A DNA stretch of 64,000 nucleotides, from the NCBI RefSeq assembly GCF_036032445.1, contig NZ_CP107932.1, positions 746,501 through 810,500 on the forward strand, in the 5' to 3' direction. The stretch is from Nocardia sp. NBC_00416. GTDB taxonomy: Bacteria; Actinomycetota; Actinomycetes; Mycobacteriales; Mycobacteriaceae. A program made the position numbers and the translations under genes. This document shows positions 44,661-53,640 of the stretch, piece after piece (within the stretch, counting starts at the first letter, position 1; each line of letters starts with the position of its first letter). The notes below the pieces were generated by a model, which saw only the letters and a list, made by a program, of their open reading frames with translations, was not told the DNA's origin and made no database searches.

Positions 44661-46028
44661 ATGAATCGCGTGCCGAACTTTGTCGCCGGAGAACAAACGG
44701 AGATCTTCGACGAGCGGTGGGCGGCAGGGTACGTTCGGAACGTGGTGATCGCGGGTCACGACGATGCGTATGCCAACCGCTGTACAGCGGCGATAGCCGC
44801 CCGGATGAACGAGCGGGTGGGCGAGGTGAGCGCGGCAATCCGCACCTACATCGAAGACGATGTCGCCGATCTGCGGCGTGATCCGCATACCGGCGATCTG
44901 CTCGCGGCCAGCGTCGAAGCCAATGTCGCCACCATCCTGCACGCGCTGCGCTACAACGTCTCCGTCGCCGATATCCAGGCCGCGCCTGCCGTGGTGGACT
45001 ACGCCCGGCGCCTGGCTCAGCAGGGAGTACCGGCCAACGCCTTGGCCCGCGCCTATCGACTCGGGGAGCGACGCTTGACCGAGTTGATGTTCGCCGAGCT
45101 CCACGCGATGGCGATTTCCCCGACCGGGCGGATCGACGTGGTCGAACGCATCACCCCCACGCTGTTCGACTACATCGACCACATCACCGAACAGGTATTG
45201 GCGATCTACGACGACGAGCGGGAACAATGGCTGGAAAGCCAGAACAACGCCCGCGCGGTGCGGGCACATGAGGTGCTGAGCAGCCGCGCGCCCGTGGACG
45301 TCGACGCGGCGACCGAGGCGATCCGTTACCCGCTGCGCTGGCACCACGTCGCGCTCGTGCTGTGGTACTCCGCCGAGGAGGTCGACAGCGACGCGATACC
45401 GAGCCTGCAGCGCTTTGTCCGCGACCTGGCCGATAGCCTCGGGGCCGCATCGAACCCGCTGGTCCTGGCCGCGGACCGGGCCATCGTCTGGGCTTGGCTG
45501 CCCTACCGGTCCGCGCCGGGGGACCTGGTGGCCGAGATACGGAAGTTCGTGTCCGCGCGTCGTGCGGCCCCGGATATCGCGATCGGGACCCCCGCTGCGG
45601 GTATCGACGGTTTTCGCTACTCCCACCGCAGCGCACACCGTGCATATTCGGTCGCCTCGGCGCACGAATGGCCCGCACCGAGCATCGTGGCCGCCGACGA
45701 TCCGGGGCTGATGACCGCCGCGCTGCTGGGCGGCATCGTCGAGGAGGCGCACGACTGGGTGAGTGAGGTGCTCGGCGACCTGGCCGGTGACAACGAGAAC
45801 GACGAGCGTCTACGCGACACTCTGCGGGTGTTCCTACGCACCGGATCCAGCTACAAAGCGGCCGCCGCCGAGCTGAACCTGCATTTCAACTCCGTGAAAT
45901 ACCGGGTCGGCCGTGCAGTGGCGCGACGGGGGCGGGCGATCGAAGCCGACAGGCTCGACGTCGAGCTCGCCCTGCTGGTGTGCCACTGGTACGGCCCGGT
46001 GGTCCTGCGGCCGGATCCGGACCAGTGA
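44661..46028 (+). CDS. PucR-family (CdaR-like) transcriptional regulator
   Basis: 455 residues. The C-terminal PucR helix-turn-helix is clear: TLRVFLRTGSSYKAAAAELNLHFNSVKYRVGRA at about 392-424 (read in parts as FLRTGSSYKAAAAELNLHF and NSVKYRVGRA). The middle holds a GGDEF-like region as in CdaR (RWHHVALVLWYSAEE), and the N-terminal part is helical. ATG 44661 is chosen; GTG 44658 and an upstream in-frame ATG 44571 are alternatives. It is divergent from the broken ligase and presumably once controlled it. Confidence 0.85.
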   Translation: MNRVPNFVAGEQTEIFDERWAAGYVRNVVIAGHDDAYANRCTAAIAARMNERVGEVSAAIRTYIEDDVADLRRDPHTGDLLAASVEANVATILHALRYNVSVADIQAAPAVVDYARRLAQQGVPANALARAYRLGERRLTELMFAELHAMAISPTGRIDVVERITPTLFDYIDHITEQVLAIYDDEREQWLESQNNARAVRAHEVLSSRAPVDVDAATEAIRYPLRWHHVALVLWYSAEEVDSDAIPSLQRFVRDLADSLGAASNPLVLAADRAIVWAWLPYRSAPGDLVAEIRKFVSARRAAPDIAIGTPAAGIDGFRYSHRSAHRAYSVASAHEWPAPSIVAADDPGLMTAALLGGIVEEAHDWVSEVLGDLAGDNENDERLRDTLRVFLRTGSSYKAAAAELNLHFNSVKYRVGRAVARRGRAIEADRLDVELALLVCHWYGPVVLRPDPDQ

Positions 46029-46295
46029 GCGACTCCACGCGAACAAGCAAGCGGTTTCTGCCGACCTGACGAGTTGTGCGGCCGAGGGCACGCCGCCGAG
46101 GACACGGCGCGCTCGACGCGAAGCGCCGGTCGCCGTTTCAGGCCGCTCCGCGCGGCATTCTCGGCGGTCCGGTGGGTGTCAGTTCGTCTGCGATCGTGGT
46201 GACGGCGTGCAGGCCGGCGGCCATGAGTGGGTGTTCGCGGCTGCCGCGGCGGGTGGCGGAGGCGATCACACGGCTCGGTCAGGTCCGGTCGCAGT

Positions 46296-47021
46296 TCAGC
46301 GACCCGGGGTCTGCGGTGGATATGGTGCCGCGGGGTAATACGGTGCAGGGTGCTGCGGAGCGGGATACGGTGCCGGGTAGGGCATCCCGTACGGCCCCGG
46401 CTGGGCGGGACGACCGGCTGTCGCAGCCCGAACGATTCCGCTGACCGCACTGGCGACCAGTGCGACGAACAGGAAAAGGACCGTCGCCAGGTACACGATC
46501 CGGAAACCGGCCGCCTCCGACAGCGCCCGATTGACAAACGGTGCGGCCACGGCGGCCAGGACACCGAGAGCGGCTACCGCGGTGGCCGCGACAGACCGCG
46601 GAGCCTTGACCCGTCGCAGTACCGCCACGGCGACTCCGACCGCGACGCCGGCGCCGAGTCCGCTGATCGCGCGGCCCGCCAGCAGCATTGCGCTGCCACT
46701 GGCAAATGAGGTGAGGAGGACACCGATGATCATGATCGCGAGCGCGGGGATCAACAGCGCCGTCGGCAAACGCCCGCCCAGCAGCAGACCCAGCGCGAAC
46801 GTGATCGCGGCGGCGAGCAGATACGGGATGACGCCCACCAGCAGGAATTCTTGAGGCAGCAAACCGGTGTTCATCATCATTCGGGACAGCCGACCGGCCT
46901 CGTAAACAGAGGTTACCGTGAAACAACTTGTGATCGTGGCGATTCCGGGCCCGATCAGTGCCCACCAGGGAAGTTCTGCTCCAGATACTGCGTGGTTCCC
47001 CGTAGGCGGGATAGCGGCCAT
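46296..47021 (-). CDS. Half-size MFS-like membrane protein with Pro/Tyr-rich tail
   Basis: 241 residues with six membrane spans (about 20-200), corresponding to one MFS half; VIPYLLAAAITFALGLLLGGRLP and LAGRAISGLGAGVAVG resemble helices 2 to 4. The C-terminus is a 39-residue tail of Pro, Tyr, Ala and Gly repeats (PYPAPYPAPQHPAPYYP). It follows the siderophore-interacting gene with a 68-base gap on the same strand, so it may export or support siderophore transport. No full-length MFS second half exists downstream. Confidence 0.6.
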   Translation of the reverse strand: MAAIPPTGNHAVSGAELPWWALIGPGIATITSCFTVTSVYEAGRLSRMMMNTGLLPQEFLLVGVIPYLLAAAITFALGLLLGGRLPTALLIPALAIMIIGVLLTSFASGSAMLLAGRAISGLGAGVAVGVAVAVLRRVKAPRSVAATAVAALGVLAAVAAPFVNRALSEAAGFRIVYLATVLFLFVALVASAVSGIVRAATAGRPAQPGPYGMPYPAPYPAPQHPAPYYPAAPYPPQTPGR

Positions 47022-47089
47022 AGGCTCACGATAGCCGCTGTTGTTCGCCAGGCGCCGGGTTGTGCCGCGATCGACCGGTCGGTGCCCGC

Positions 47090-47923
47090 TCAACTCGACG
47101 CGGCTCGGCCGACCCGCCAGTAGCCGGTGAACGTGATATCGGACTTGCTGAATCCCCGGTCGCGCACCAGATGCCGGCGTATTCCGGCGGCGAGTTGCTG
47201 TTCGCCCGCGACGAAGGCGTAGACGTTCTCGCCGGGGAGCTGGGCGCCGCGTACCGCTTCGGCGGCCAGTGTGCCGATGCGGCGGGCGGGGGTGTTGCGG
47301 GGTAACCAGTGCACCCGGACCCCGGTCGGTTCGCCCAGCTCCCGGATATCTTCGCTGTGGGGCACTTCGATGAACGCCGCGCCCCGCAGATCTCTCGGTG
47401 CGGAGCGGAGTACACCGGCAATCGCGGGAAGTGCGCTTTCGTCTCCGGCCAGCAGCGACCAATTCGTATGCGGCGGAGCCTGATACATGGTTCCCTCGTC
47501 GAGTAACCCGATCTGGGTGCCGGGAAGCGCTCGGTCTGCCCAGGTGGAGGCGGGGCCGCTATCCGCGTGCGCAACGATATCGATGTCGATTTCGGCGTGC
47601 GCGCCGAATCTCCCGTCGCCTGCCGGTCGGAAAGCGCGGACGGTGTAGTTGCGGATGAACGGCCGGGTATCGCTGCTCATTTCCGAATACTGGGCGTACC
47701 AGCGATCGTCCTCAGCCGCGGTCGGCAGGCGCAGGCCGGGCTGCCGCTCCCTGGGCAGGAAGAGGCGAAACCACTGGTCGTAGCCCATCGGAGCGAAATC
47801 GTGCAGGTCGGGTCCGCCGATCGTCACCCGGATGAAGCTGGGACCGATTCGCTCGGTGGCGAGAGTTTCAGCGGTGCAGACCCGTCGCTCCTGCGGCTTG
47901 CGGTGCTTGGTGCGCGTCGCCAT
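47090..47923 (-). CDS. Siderophore-interacting flavoprotein (ViuB/SIP family)
   Basis: 277 residues. FAD-binding RNYTVRAFR (about 90), the NADPH-side GDESALPAIAGVLR (about 160) and C-terminal TFTGYWRVGRA are typical of ferric-siderophore reductases. It releases iron from siderophores in the cytosol. An iron box lies six bases before the ATG, so it is repressed under iron sufficiency by an IdeR/DtxR-type regulator (known for the family; binding inferred here). Confidence 0.9.
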   Translation of the reverse strand: MATRTKHRKPQERRVCTAETLATERIGPSFIRVTIGGPDLHDFAPMGYDQWFRLFLPRERQPGLRLPTAAEDDRWYAQYSEMSSDTRPFIRNYTVRAFRPAGDGRFGAHAEIDIDIVAHADSGPASTWADRALPGTQIGLLDEGTMYQAPPHTNWSLLAGDESALPAIAGVLRSAPRDLRGAAFIEVPHSEDIRELGEPTGVRVHWLPRNTPARRIGTLAAEAVRGAQLPGENVYAFVAGEQQLAAGIRRHLVRDRGFSKSDITFTGYWRVGRAASS

Positions 47924-47928
47924 GAGGC

Positions 47929-47947
47929 TTAGGGTAGCAAAACCTAA
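47929..47947. promoter_or_regulatory. Iron box (IdeR/DtxR-type operator)
   Basis: TTAGGGTAGCAAAACCTAA matches the 19-base consensus TTAGGTTAGGCTAACCTAA at 15 positions. It lies immediately upstream of the siderophore-interacting gene. Confidence 0.75.
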
Positions 47948-47988
47948 CTATCGACCGAGTGAGGCGCGACGAACGCACCCGTGCCGGT

Positions 47989-49014
47989 TCATGCGGGAAT
48001 CAGATCCTTCCTCGGGTCGACTCCGAAGTGCTCGGCCAGCGTGGTGATCGAGGCATGTGCGCCCTGGATGCTCACCGACAGGACGAAGGGCTCGTCGTCG
48101 ACCTGGATCACGTCACCGGCCAGGCGCTGCCACAGCGGATTGGCTTCGAAAGACTTCTTCTGATCGCGGCTGGAGTCGCCTTCGGCGCCCGGCGGGGTGT
48201 AGGCCGAGACCATGATGAGGCCCGCGTCGGCTCGCAGGATCTGTTCCACGGACAACGGGGTGAAGATGCCGTCGTTGTTGTCGGGGGCGTTCGCGGGGCG
48301 GGGGATGCCCATATCGGTCATGATGTCGCCGATGAAGGAGTGGCTGGAGTACAGCCGGGCGGTGTCCTCGCCGGCGAAGCGGACCAGCGAGTACGTCAGG
48401 CCGGGATTCTTGATCTTTATCTGCTCGCCCACCGCGGCCGCGCGTTCCTCGTAGGAAGTGATCAGCTCCTGGGCTCTGGTCTTCTTGCCCAGTGCTTCGC
48501 CCAGAAGAACGATGTTCTGCTTCCAGGTCGGTCCCGTGGTCTCCGAGAACACGGTCGGCGCGATCTTGGACAGCTGATCGTAGAGCGGTTCGTGCCGCAC
48601 CTTGGCCGAGATGATCAGGTCGGGCTCGAGCTCCAGGATCTTCTCCAGGTCGGGCTCGGCCGTTGTGCCGACGTTGACGGAACCGGCGACCGCGTCGTCG
48701 ATTTCACCGAGATAGTCCGGGAACGGGTGCTCAGGGTCGGCGCGGTACTGGATATAGCCGGCGAGGTGGGCGCCGAGCAGTAGCGCGGCGTCGGTGAAGC
48801 TGGGATCCAGTGCGACAACGCTTTGCGGTGGGGCCTCGATCGTGGTGACGCCCATGGCGTGCTCGATCGTGATCGGGGAGCCACCGCTGCCTGCGGCGGC
48901 GTCCGGGCTCACCTCACCGGAACCGCCACAGGCGCTGACGAACGCCAGCCCGCATGCCATGAGCGGAATCAGTGATCGGCGCGCGATCGATCGGGTGGAC
49001 GTTCCCCTCATCAT
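47989..49014 (-). CDS. Iron-siderophore ABC transporter, substrate-binding lipoprotein
   Basis: 341 residues with a lipoprotein signal (FVSAC lipobox, Cys about 27) and a periplasmic-binding type III fold: MGVTTIEAPPQSVVALDPSFTDAALLLGA (read as IEAPPQSVVALDPSFTDA), LEKILELEPDLIIS, and a C-terminal VSIQGAHASITTLAEHFG. This is the FepB/FecB/FhuD-like group for ferric siderophores. ATG 49014 follows GGAGAAAGG; ATG 49011 is adjacent. It is divergent from the permease genes and shares a promoter region with a weaker iron box. Confidence 0.9.
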   Translation of the reverse strand: MMRGTSTRSIARRSLIPLMACGLAFVSACGGSGEVSPDAAAGSGGSPITIEHAMGVTTIEAPPQSVVALDPSFTDAALLLGAHLAGYIQYRADPEHPFPDYLGEIDDAVAGSVNVGTTAEPDLEKILELEPDLIISAKVRHEPLYDQLSKIAPTVFSETTGPTWKQNIVLLGEALGKKTRAQELITSYEERAAAVGEQIKIKNPGLTYSLVRFAGEDTARLYSSHSFIGDIMTDMGIPRPANAPDNNDGIFTPLSVEQILRADAGLIMVSAYTPPGAEGDSSRDQKKSFEANPLWQRLAGDVIQVDDEPFVLSVSIQGAHASITTLAEHFGVDPRKDLIPA

Positions 49015-49057
49015 GTGGCCTTTCTCCGGGCCGGGCCGCCGTGAACCATCAGGACGA

Positions 49058-49076
49058 TAAGGATAGGCTGCCCAAC
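49058..49076. promoter_or_regulatory. Weak iron box candidate
   Basis: TAAGGATAGGCTGCCCAAC agrees with the iron-box consensus at about 13 of 19 positions. It lies between the binding-protein gene and the permease operon, the expected place for shared iron control. A further half-site (GGCTGACCTTA) follows at 49081. Confidence 0.4.
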
Positions 49077-49106
49077 ATGGGGCTGACCTTAGCAAGGAGA
49101 ACCGAG

Positions 49107-49136
49107 ATGGCGACACCAGTGCGAGCGAATCGGTGA
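49107..49136 (+). CDS. Nine-codon upstream ORF coupled to the first permease gene
   Basis: ATG 49107 lies seven bases after AAGGAG (49094-49099) and encodes MATPVRANR before TGA, which overlaps the GTG start of the permease as GTGA. The ribosome site therefore serves this small ORF, while the permease start has no good site of its own. It could be a translational-coupling leader, or the remains of an in-frame start lost by a one-base change. Confidence 0.5.
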   Translation: MATPVRANR

Positions 49137-50203
49137 TCAGCGGTACCACCCCCGATCCGCAGGCCTCCTCGATCGACGCTCCGGCCACGCCCCGAAATGC
49201 CACGATTCGCGCGGGACGCTCACCATTGGTCATGGCCGCCGTGCCGGTCGCCGCTGTGCTGGCGGCGGTCCTGGTGAGTATCTGCGTCGGCAGCAGTCCC
49301 TCGACCTTGGCCGAGGTGTGGCATGCGATCTCCACGCCTTCCGGGACCGATATGGATGTGACGATCCGCGAGCTCCGCTGGCCCCGCACCCTCGTCGGCA
49401 TCGCCGCCGGAGCGTGTCTGGGTGTGGCCGGAATTCTCACCCAGGGCCATACGCGTAACGCTGTCGCCGAACCGGGTCTGCTCGGCATCAACCAAGGTGC
49501 CGCGCTCGCGATCGTCACCGCGACGTTTCTCTTCGGCGGCCTGTCGGTTCATACCCAGGCAGGTCTGGCTTTCGCCGGTGCCCTGGCGGCCAGCGTGCTG
49601 GTTTTCGCGGTCGGGACCGCCGCCCGCAACGGAGCGACGCCGGTGACCCTGGTGCTGTCCGGCGCGGCGGTCACCGCGCTCTGCGGCGGCCTGGTCACCG
49701 GACTGGTGCTGCTCGACAGCGCGTCCTTGGACACCCTGCGATTCTGGCAAGTCGGCTCCTTGGCAGCGCGGCCGTACACACTGGGGGCGATATGGCCCTT
49801 CGTCGCCGTCGGCCTGCTGCTCGCCCTGCTCAATATCGGCGCGCTCAATACGTTGGCGCTGGGTGAGGACACGGCTCGATCGCTGGGCACCTCGATACCG
49901 GTGGCGCGGTGTGTGGGTATCGCCGCGATCACCCTGCTCGCCGGATCGGCTGTGACCATGGCCGGTCCGATCGCTTTTGCCGGGCTACTTGTTCCCCATA
50001 TCGCCAGGGCCCTGGTCGCTGCCGATTATCGTCGCACGGTACCGGCGTCCGCCGCGTTCGGTATCTGCCTGGTGCTCGTCGCCGATACCGTGGGACGGGT
50101 CGTCGCCCGGCCCGGCGAGCTGTCGGTCGGGGTGGTGCTCGCGGTCATCGGCGCGCCGTTCTTCGTGCTCCTCGCCCGCCGCCGCCGGCTGGTGACCGTA
50201 TGA
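49133..50203 (+). CDS. FecCD-family siderophore ABC permease 1
   Basis: 356 residues with about nine or ten membrane spans. RELRWPRTLVGIAAGACLGVAGILTQGHTRNAVAEPGLLGINQGA (about 78-122; key parts RWPRTLVGIAAGACLGVAG and NPLA-like NAVAEPGLLG) is the FecCD signature, and GPIAFAGLLVPHIARALVAADYR (about 280) includes the loop that contacts the ATPase. The GTG start overlaps the short upstream ORF. It forms an iron importer with the next two genes and the divergent binding protein. Confidence 0.9.
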   Translation: MISGTTPDPQASSIDAPATPRNATIRAGRSPLVMAAVPVAAVLAAVLVSICVGSSPSTLAEVWHAISTPSGTDMDVTIRELRWPRTLVGIAAGACLGVAGILTQGHTRNAVAEPGLLGINQGAALAIVTATFLFGGLSVHTQAGLAFAGALAASVLVFAVGTAARNGATPVTLVLSGAAVTALCGGLVTGLVLLDSASLDTLRFWQVGSLAARPYTLGAIWPFVAVGLLLALLNIGALNTLALGEDTARSLGTSIPVARCVGIAAITLLAGSAVTMAGPIAFAGLLVPHIARALVAADYRRTVPASAAFGICLVLVADTVGRVVARPGELSVGVVLAVIGAPFFVLLARRRRLVTV

Positions 50204-51282
50204 ACGGCCCGGAGCCGAATCTGCTCGCCCCCACCCGGATTGTGCGGTGCGGGCCGATCTCTGTGCGCATCGCGCCTCGCGCGCTGTCGGTCGGGCTCGT
50301 GCTGCTCCTGTTGGCCCTGGCGGCCGCCGCGGTCCACCTGGCGAACGGCGGTTCCGCGCTACCGCTCGACGCCGTCGTGCGTGCCCTGTTCGGTGATGAT
50401 TCCAATGCCCGTGTGCATCTCGCGGTGACGGAGTTCCGAGCACCGCGCACCGCCGGGGCCGTGGTCGCGGGAGCCTGTCTGGCAATGGCGGGGGCGTTCA
50501 CCCAGACTGTCGCACGCAATCCCCTTGCCAGCCCCGACATTCTGGGAGTGACGGCGGGAGCGTCGCTCGGCGCCGTCTCGGTGCTCGTGCTGGCAGGCGG
50601 TGGCGCGGCCGGTCTGAGTGGTTTCGCCGGCGAGGTCGGCCTGCCGGTGGCCGCGTTCGCCGGAGGGGTGTCCGCCGGGATCCTGGTGTATCTCCTGGCC
50701 GTGTCCGGGACCCTCGACAGTTATCGCCTGGTGCTCGTGGGCCTGGGCATCAACGGGCTCGCGGTCAGCTTGACGACCTGGATGCTGACCCTCGGTGACG
50801 TCAGCAATGCCGCCCAGGCGCTGACCTGGATGTCGGGTTCGCTCAACGGCAAAGACTGGAAGCTGGTCGCGCCGATGGGACTGCTGGCCCTGGCCTTGTC
50901 GGCGGGGGCGCTGCTGCTCGGGCAGCGACTGGTGCTGTTCACCCTGGACGACGATGTGGCGACCGGGCTCGGTGTACGGATCGGCCGCCTCCGCCTGTAC
51001 GCGCTGGCGCTGGCGACACTGCTGGCCTCCGCCGGCGTCGTCGTCGCGGGTCCGCTCGTTTTCGTCGCTCTGGCGAGCCCGCAAATCGCCAGGCTGCTCA
51101 TCGGATCGGCGGTGCCACCGATCTTCATCTCGGGGTTGGTGGGTGCGTTTTTCGTCTTGGTCGCCGATACCGTCGCTGCGAATGTGCTGCCGGTATCGCT
51201 GCCGGTCGGTGTGGCCACCGCCGTACTGGGCGGGCCGTATCTGATCTTTCTCGTCCTGCGGAACCAGAGGAGGCTCACGTGA
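50200..51282 (+). CDS. FecCD-family siderophore ABC permease 2
   Basis: 360 residues, again nine or ten spans. EFRAPRTAGAVVAGACLAMAG (about 87), NPLASPDILGVTAGASLGA (about 111) and GPLVFVALASPQIARLLIG (about 285) are the FecCD hallmarks. A soluble N-terminus of about 25 residues precedes the first span. The ATG overlaps the stop of permease 1 (ATGA), and GTGA links it to the ATPase, so the three importer subunits are translationally coupled. Confidence 0.92.
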   Translation: MNGPEPNLLAPTRIVRCGPISVRIAPRALSVGLVLLLLALAAAAVHLANGGSALPLDAVVRALFGDDSNARVHLAVTEFRAPRTAGAVVAGACLAMAGAFTQTVARNPLASPDILGVTAGASLGAVSVLVLAGGGAAGLSGFAGEVGLPVAAFAGGVSAGILVYLLAVSGTLDSYRLVLVGLGINGLAVSLTTWMLTLGDVSNAAQALTWMSGSLNGKDWKLVAPMGLLALALSAGALLLGQRLVLFTLDDDVATGLGVRIGRLRLYALALATLLASAGVVVAGPLVFVALASPQIARLLIGSAVPPIFISGLVGAFFVLVADTVAANVLPVSLPVGVATAVLGGPYLIFLVLRNQRRLT

Positions 51283-52079
51283 ACCGACCGGCCACGGCGT
51301 CCGTGCTACGCGCGGAGAATCTCACCCTCGGCTACGGTTCGGCCGATGTCGTCACCGATATGACCTTCGACGTCCCCAGCGGATCGGTGACCTCCATCAT
51401 CGGCCCCAATGGGTGCGGGAAGTCGACACTGCTGCGCGGCCTGGGCCGATTGCTCGCTCCCAAGTCCGGTCGTGTGCTGCTCGACGGCGTACCCATCAGC
51501 GCTCAGCCCACCCGGAAAGTCGCCCGGCGCATCAGCATTCTGCCCCAATCGCCCGTCGCTCCGCCCGGACTCACGGTCGCCGACCTGGTCTCGCGCGGGC
51601 GCCACCCCCGGCAACGGTGGTATGAGCAGTTCTCCGTCCTCGACGAAGCCTCGCTGCGGCATTCGCTGAGCGCCACCGGCATACTCGACCTGGCCGGCGC
51701 CCGACTCGAAGAACTGTCCGGTGGACAGCGCCAACGCGCCTGGATATCCATGACGCTCGCCCAGGAAACCGACATCATGCTGCTGGACGAGCCGACCACC
51801 TACCTGGACCTGGCGCATCAAGTGGAACTGCTGGAACTGATCGTCCGACTCAATTCCGAGAGCAACCGGACCATCGTCATGGTGCTCCACGACATCTCGC
51901 TGGCCGCCCGATACAGCGACCACCTCGTCGCCATGAAGAACGGCGCCATCGTGATTCAGGGCGCGCCCGACCAGGTGGTGCGCCCGGACGTGCTGCGCGA
52001 TGTCTTCGGACTCGCCGCGCAGGTGGTGACCGAACCGGCCCAGGGGCGACCACACGTCATCCCACTGGGGTCGGTCTGA
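51279..52079 (+). CDS. Iron-siderophore ABC transporter ATPase (FepC/FecE type)
   Basis: 266 residues. Walker A GPNGCGKST (about 39-47), Q-loop ISILPQSP (about 88), signature LSGGQRQRAW (about 146), Walker B IMLLDEPTTYLD (about 166) and switch His in VLHDISLAARY (about 204). All catalytic positions are present. It powers uptake by the two preceding permeases. GTG 51279 overlaps the permease 2 stop. Confidence 0.95.
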   Translation: MNRPATASVLRAENLTLGYGSADVVTDMTFDVPSGSVTSIIGPNGCGKSTLLRGLGRLLAPKSGRVLLDGVPISAQPTRKVARRISILPQSPVAPPGLTVADLVSRGRHPRQRWYEQFSVLDEASLRHSLSATGILDLAGARLEELSGGQRQRAWISMTLAQETDIMLLDEPTTYLDLAHQVELLELIVRLNSESNRTIVMVLHDISLAARYSDHLVAMKNGAIVIQGAPDQVVRPDVLRDVFGLAAQVVTEPAQGRPHVIPLGSV

Positions 52080-52154
52080 GCCGTAGCGGTCGGCCGCGCG
52101 ACGAGGGTTGGGAGGCAGCGAGACCGCCGTTCGATCCGCGCTTAGGCTCTGCAC

Positions 52155-52490
52155 ATGACTGTGCTGCGCTCGATCTTGCTGTTCGTTCTGGCCGCCGTGG
52201 CGGAGATCGGTGGGGCGTGGCTGGTGTGGCAGGGGGTGCGTGAACACCGCGGCTGGGCGTGGATCGGTGCGGGTGTGGTTGCGCTGGGGATCTACGGTTT
52301 CGTCGCCACTCTGCAGCCCGACGCGAACTTCGGGCGCATCCTGGCGGCTTACGGTGGCGTGTTCGTTGCCGGATCGCTGTTGTGGGGTATGGCTCTCGAT
52401 GGTTTCCGGCCCGACCGGTGGGACCTCACCGGTGCTGTCATCTGCCTGATCGGTGTCGCGGTCGTCATGTACGCACCGCGGCCGGCCTGA
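52155..52490 (+). CDS. ynfA: YnfA/UPF0060-family small membrane protein
   Basis: 111 residues with four membrane spans and the family motifs [13 protein letters not shown] (about 14), [11 protein letters not shown] (about 47), [20 protein letters not shown] (about 60) and C-terminal [17 protein letters not shown]. Related to small multidrug resistance transporters; some homologues affect drug or polyol export. It stands alone after the iron operon. Confidence 0.9.
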   Translation: MTVLRSILLFVLAAVAEIGGAWLVWQGVREHRGWAWIGAGVVALGIYGFVATLQPDANFGRILAAYGGVFVAGSLLWGMALDGFRPDRWDLTGAVICLIGVAVVMYAPRPA

Positions 52491-53464
52491 CCGGGGGACC
52501 GAGGGCGCTGACCAGCGACTCTGACAGTTCGGCCCGCGCTCAGCCGGTGACGAGGTGGTATTCGCGGAGCCAGGAGTCGACGGCGTCTCCGGCCGCACCG
52601 ACTTCCTCCCTCGCACGGCGAGGCTGCTGGTCACGGTCGCCGTATCGAGGGTTCGCCGGTAGAAGTCGTCGATTCCCGACGTTCCGCTGACGATGGTGCC
52701 CCCGCCTGATCATCGTCGGCACCCGTTGCGGTCCGCCGATCAGCACACCCCCGAATCCAGGTAAGCGGTGATCACGATGATGGCGAGGGCGATACCGAAG
52801 ACGATCAGTTCCGGCGGACCGCTCGCAGATCCCCGAGGCCGGGTGTTCGGGATCCCGAATTGGCGAGAGGCGACCGCAGCTGATCGAACCGAACCTGCTC
52901 GATCACGACAGAATCGGCCCCGGTGAAACGCGCGGCCGCAACGTGCGCGGTCGCAGAGTCGGGCTCGATCCCAGTCACCCGATCGACACGTGCCCCGTAG
53001 CCGATCGACCAGAGTCTCTGTGCCACAGCCTATATCGAGCACGTCCCCGGCTTCGCTGGACCTCACCTGACGGACAACCCACCCGCCGTAGAAGTCGTTG
53101 TGACTCCGCGGATGCCGCTCGTTGAACCGATCGATGCACGAAAGCGGGTTCACGACAACACCGTAACGATCGTGGGGGAATATCGGACCGACCTGCACAC
53201 GGGACCGATCATCGGCATTTCAGGATGCTTATGCCGAATTGGCGGTAGCAGTATGGTCGAAGACCGATCTGGGGGCATCCGTCCGCGCCGGAACCCGTGT
53301 CCCGGGTCTGCGGACCGGTGGTGGCGGTTCCGCCGCTGCCTTACCGATCAACCACGATCCGCGCTCTCCCGCGCCGAATCTTGGTGCCGCTGTAGAGAGT
53401 AGGGAGAGGTGCCACCCTCATCTTCCTCCCCGTATGCGGGCATTTGAGGAGTGTGTAACCGGCA
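52491..53464. other. Decayed region
   Basis: About 1 kb. Apart from the methyltransferase remnant (listed), the first 250 bases hold a short minus-strand end of a reading frame (DAVDSWLREYHLVTG) of unknown family, and the last 270 bases show nothing. Confidence 0.5.
52740..53198 (-). pseudogene. SAM-dependent methyltransferase remnant
   Basis: The N-terminal part reads NPLSCIDRFNERHP, then SSEAGDVLDIGCGTETLVDRL, the SAM-binding motif I. The next expected piece (VTGIEPDSATAHVAAAR) is found in another frame after a shift near 53020, and a C-terminal hydrophobic stretch (PELIVFGIALAIIV) in the first frame again, with the central part deleted. About half the usual length is left. Confidence 0.6.
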
Positions 53465-53640
53465 CCTCACCCCCGACGGGTGCGCCACTTCTTCGCGGCG
53501 CAGACCGGGCGTGCGCCGACGCGAGCCCGGTGGTAGGCCCACATCACCCGGGTGATCTTGGCGTGACGCGATTTCAGGAATGCACTGAGTTGGGCTCGGC
53601 GCTCGGTGTGCACCGAGCGTGTGTCGACCACGTCGCTCAT
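53465..53640 (-). pseudogene. XRE-family regulator fragment, frameshifted
   Basis: ATG 53640 opens HTERRAQLSAFLKSRHAKIT; a frameshift follows, and the next block DVGLPPGSRRRTPGLRREEVA is read in another frame before the sequence decays. This is the N-terminal DNA-binding part of the large actinobacterial XRE/MmyB-type family; the rest is missing. Its ATG overlaps the LysR stop (ATGA). Confidence 0.65.
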
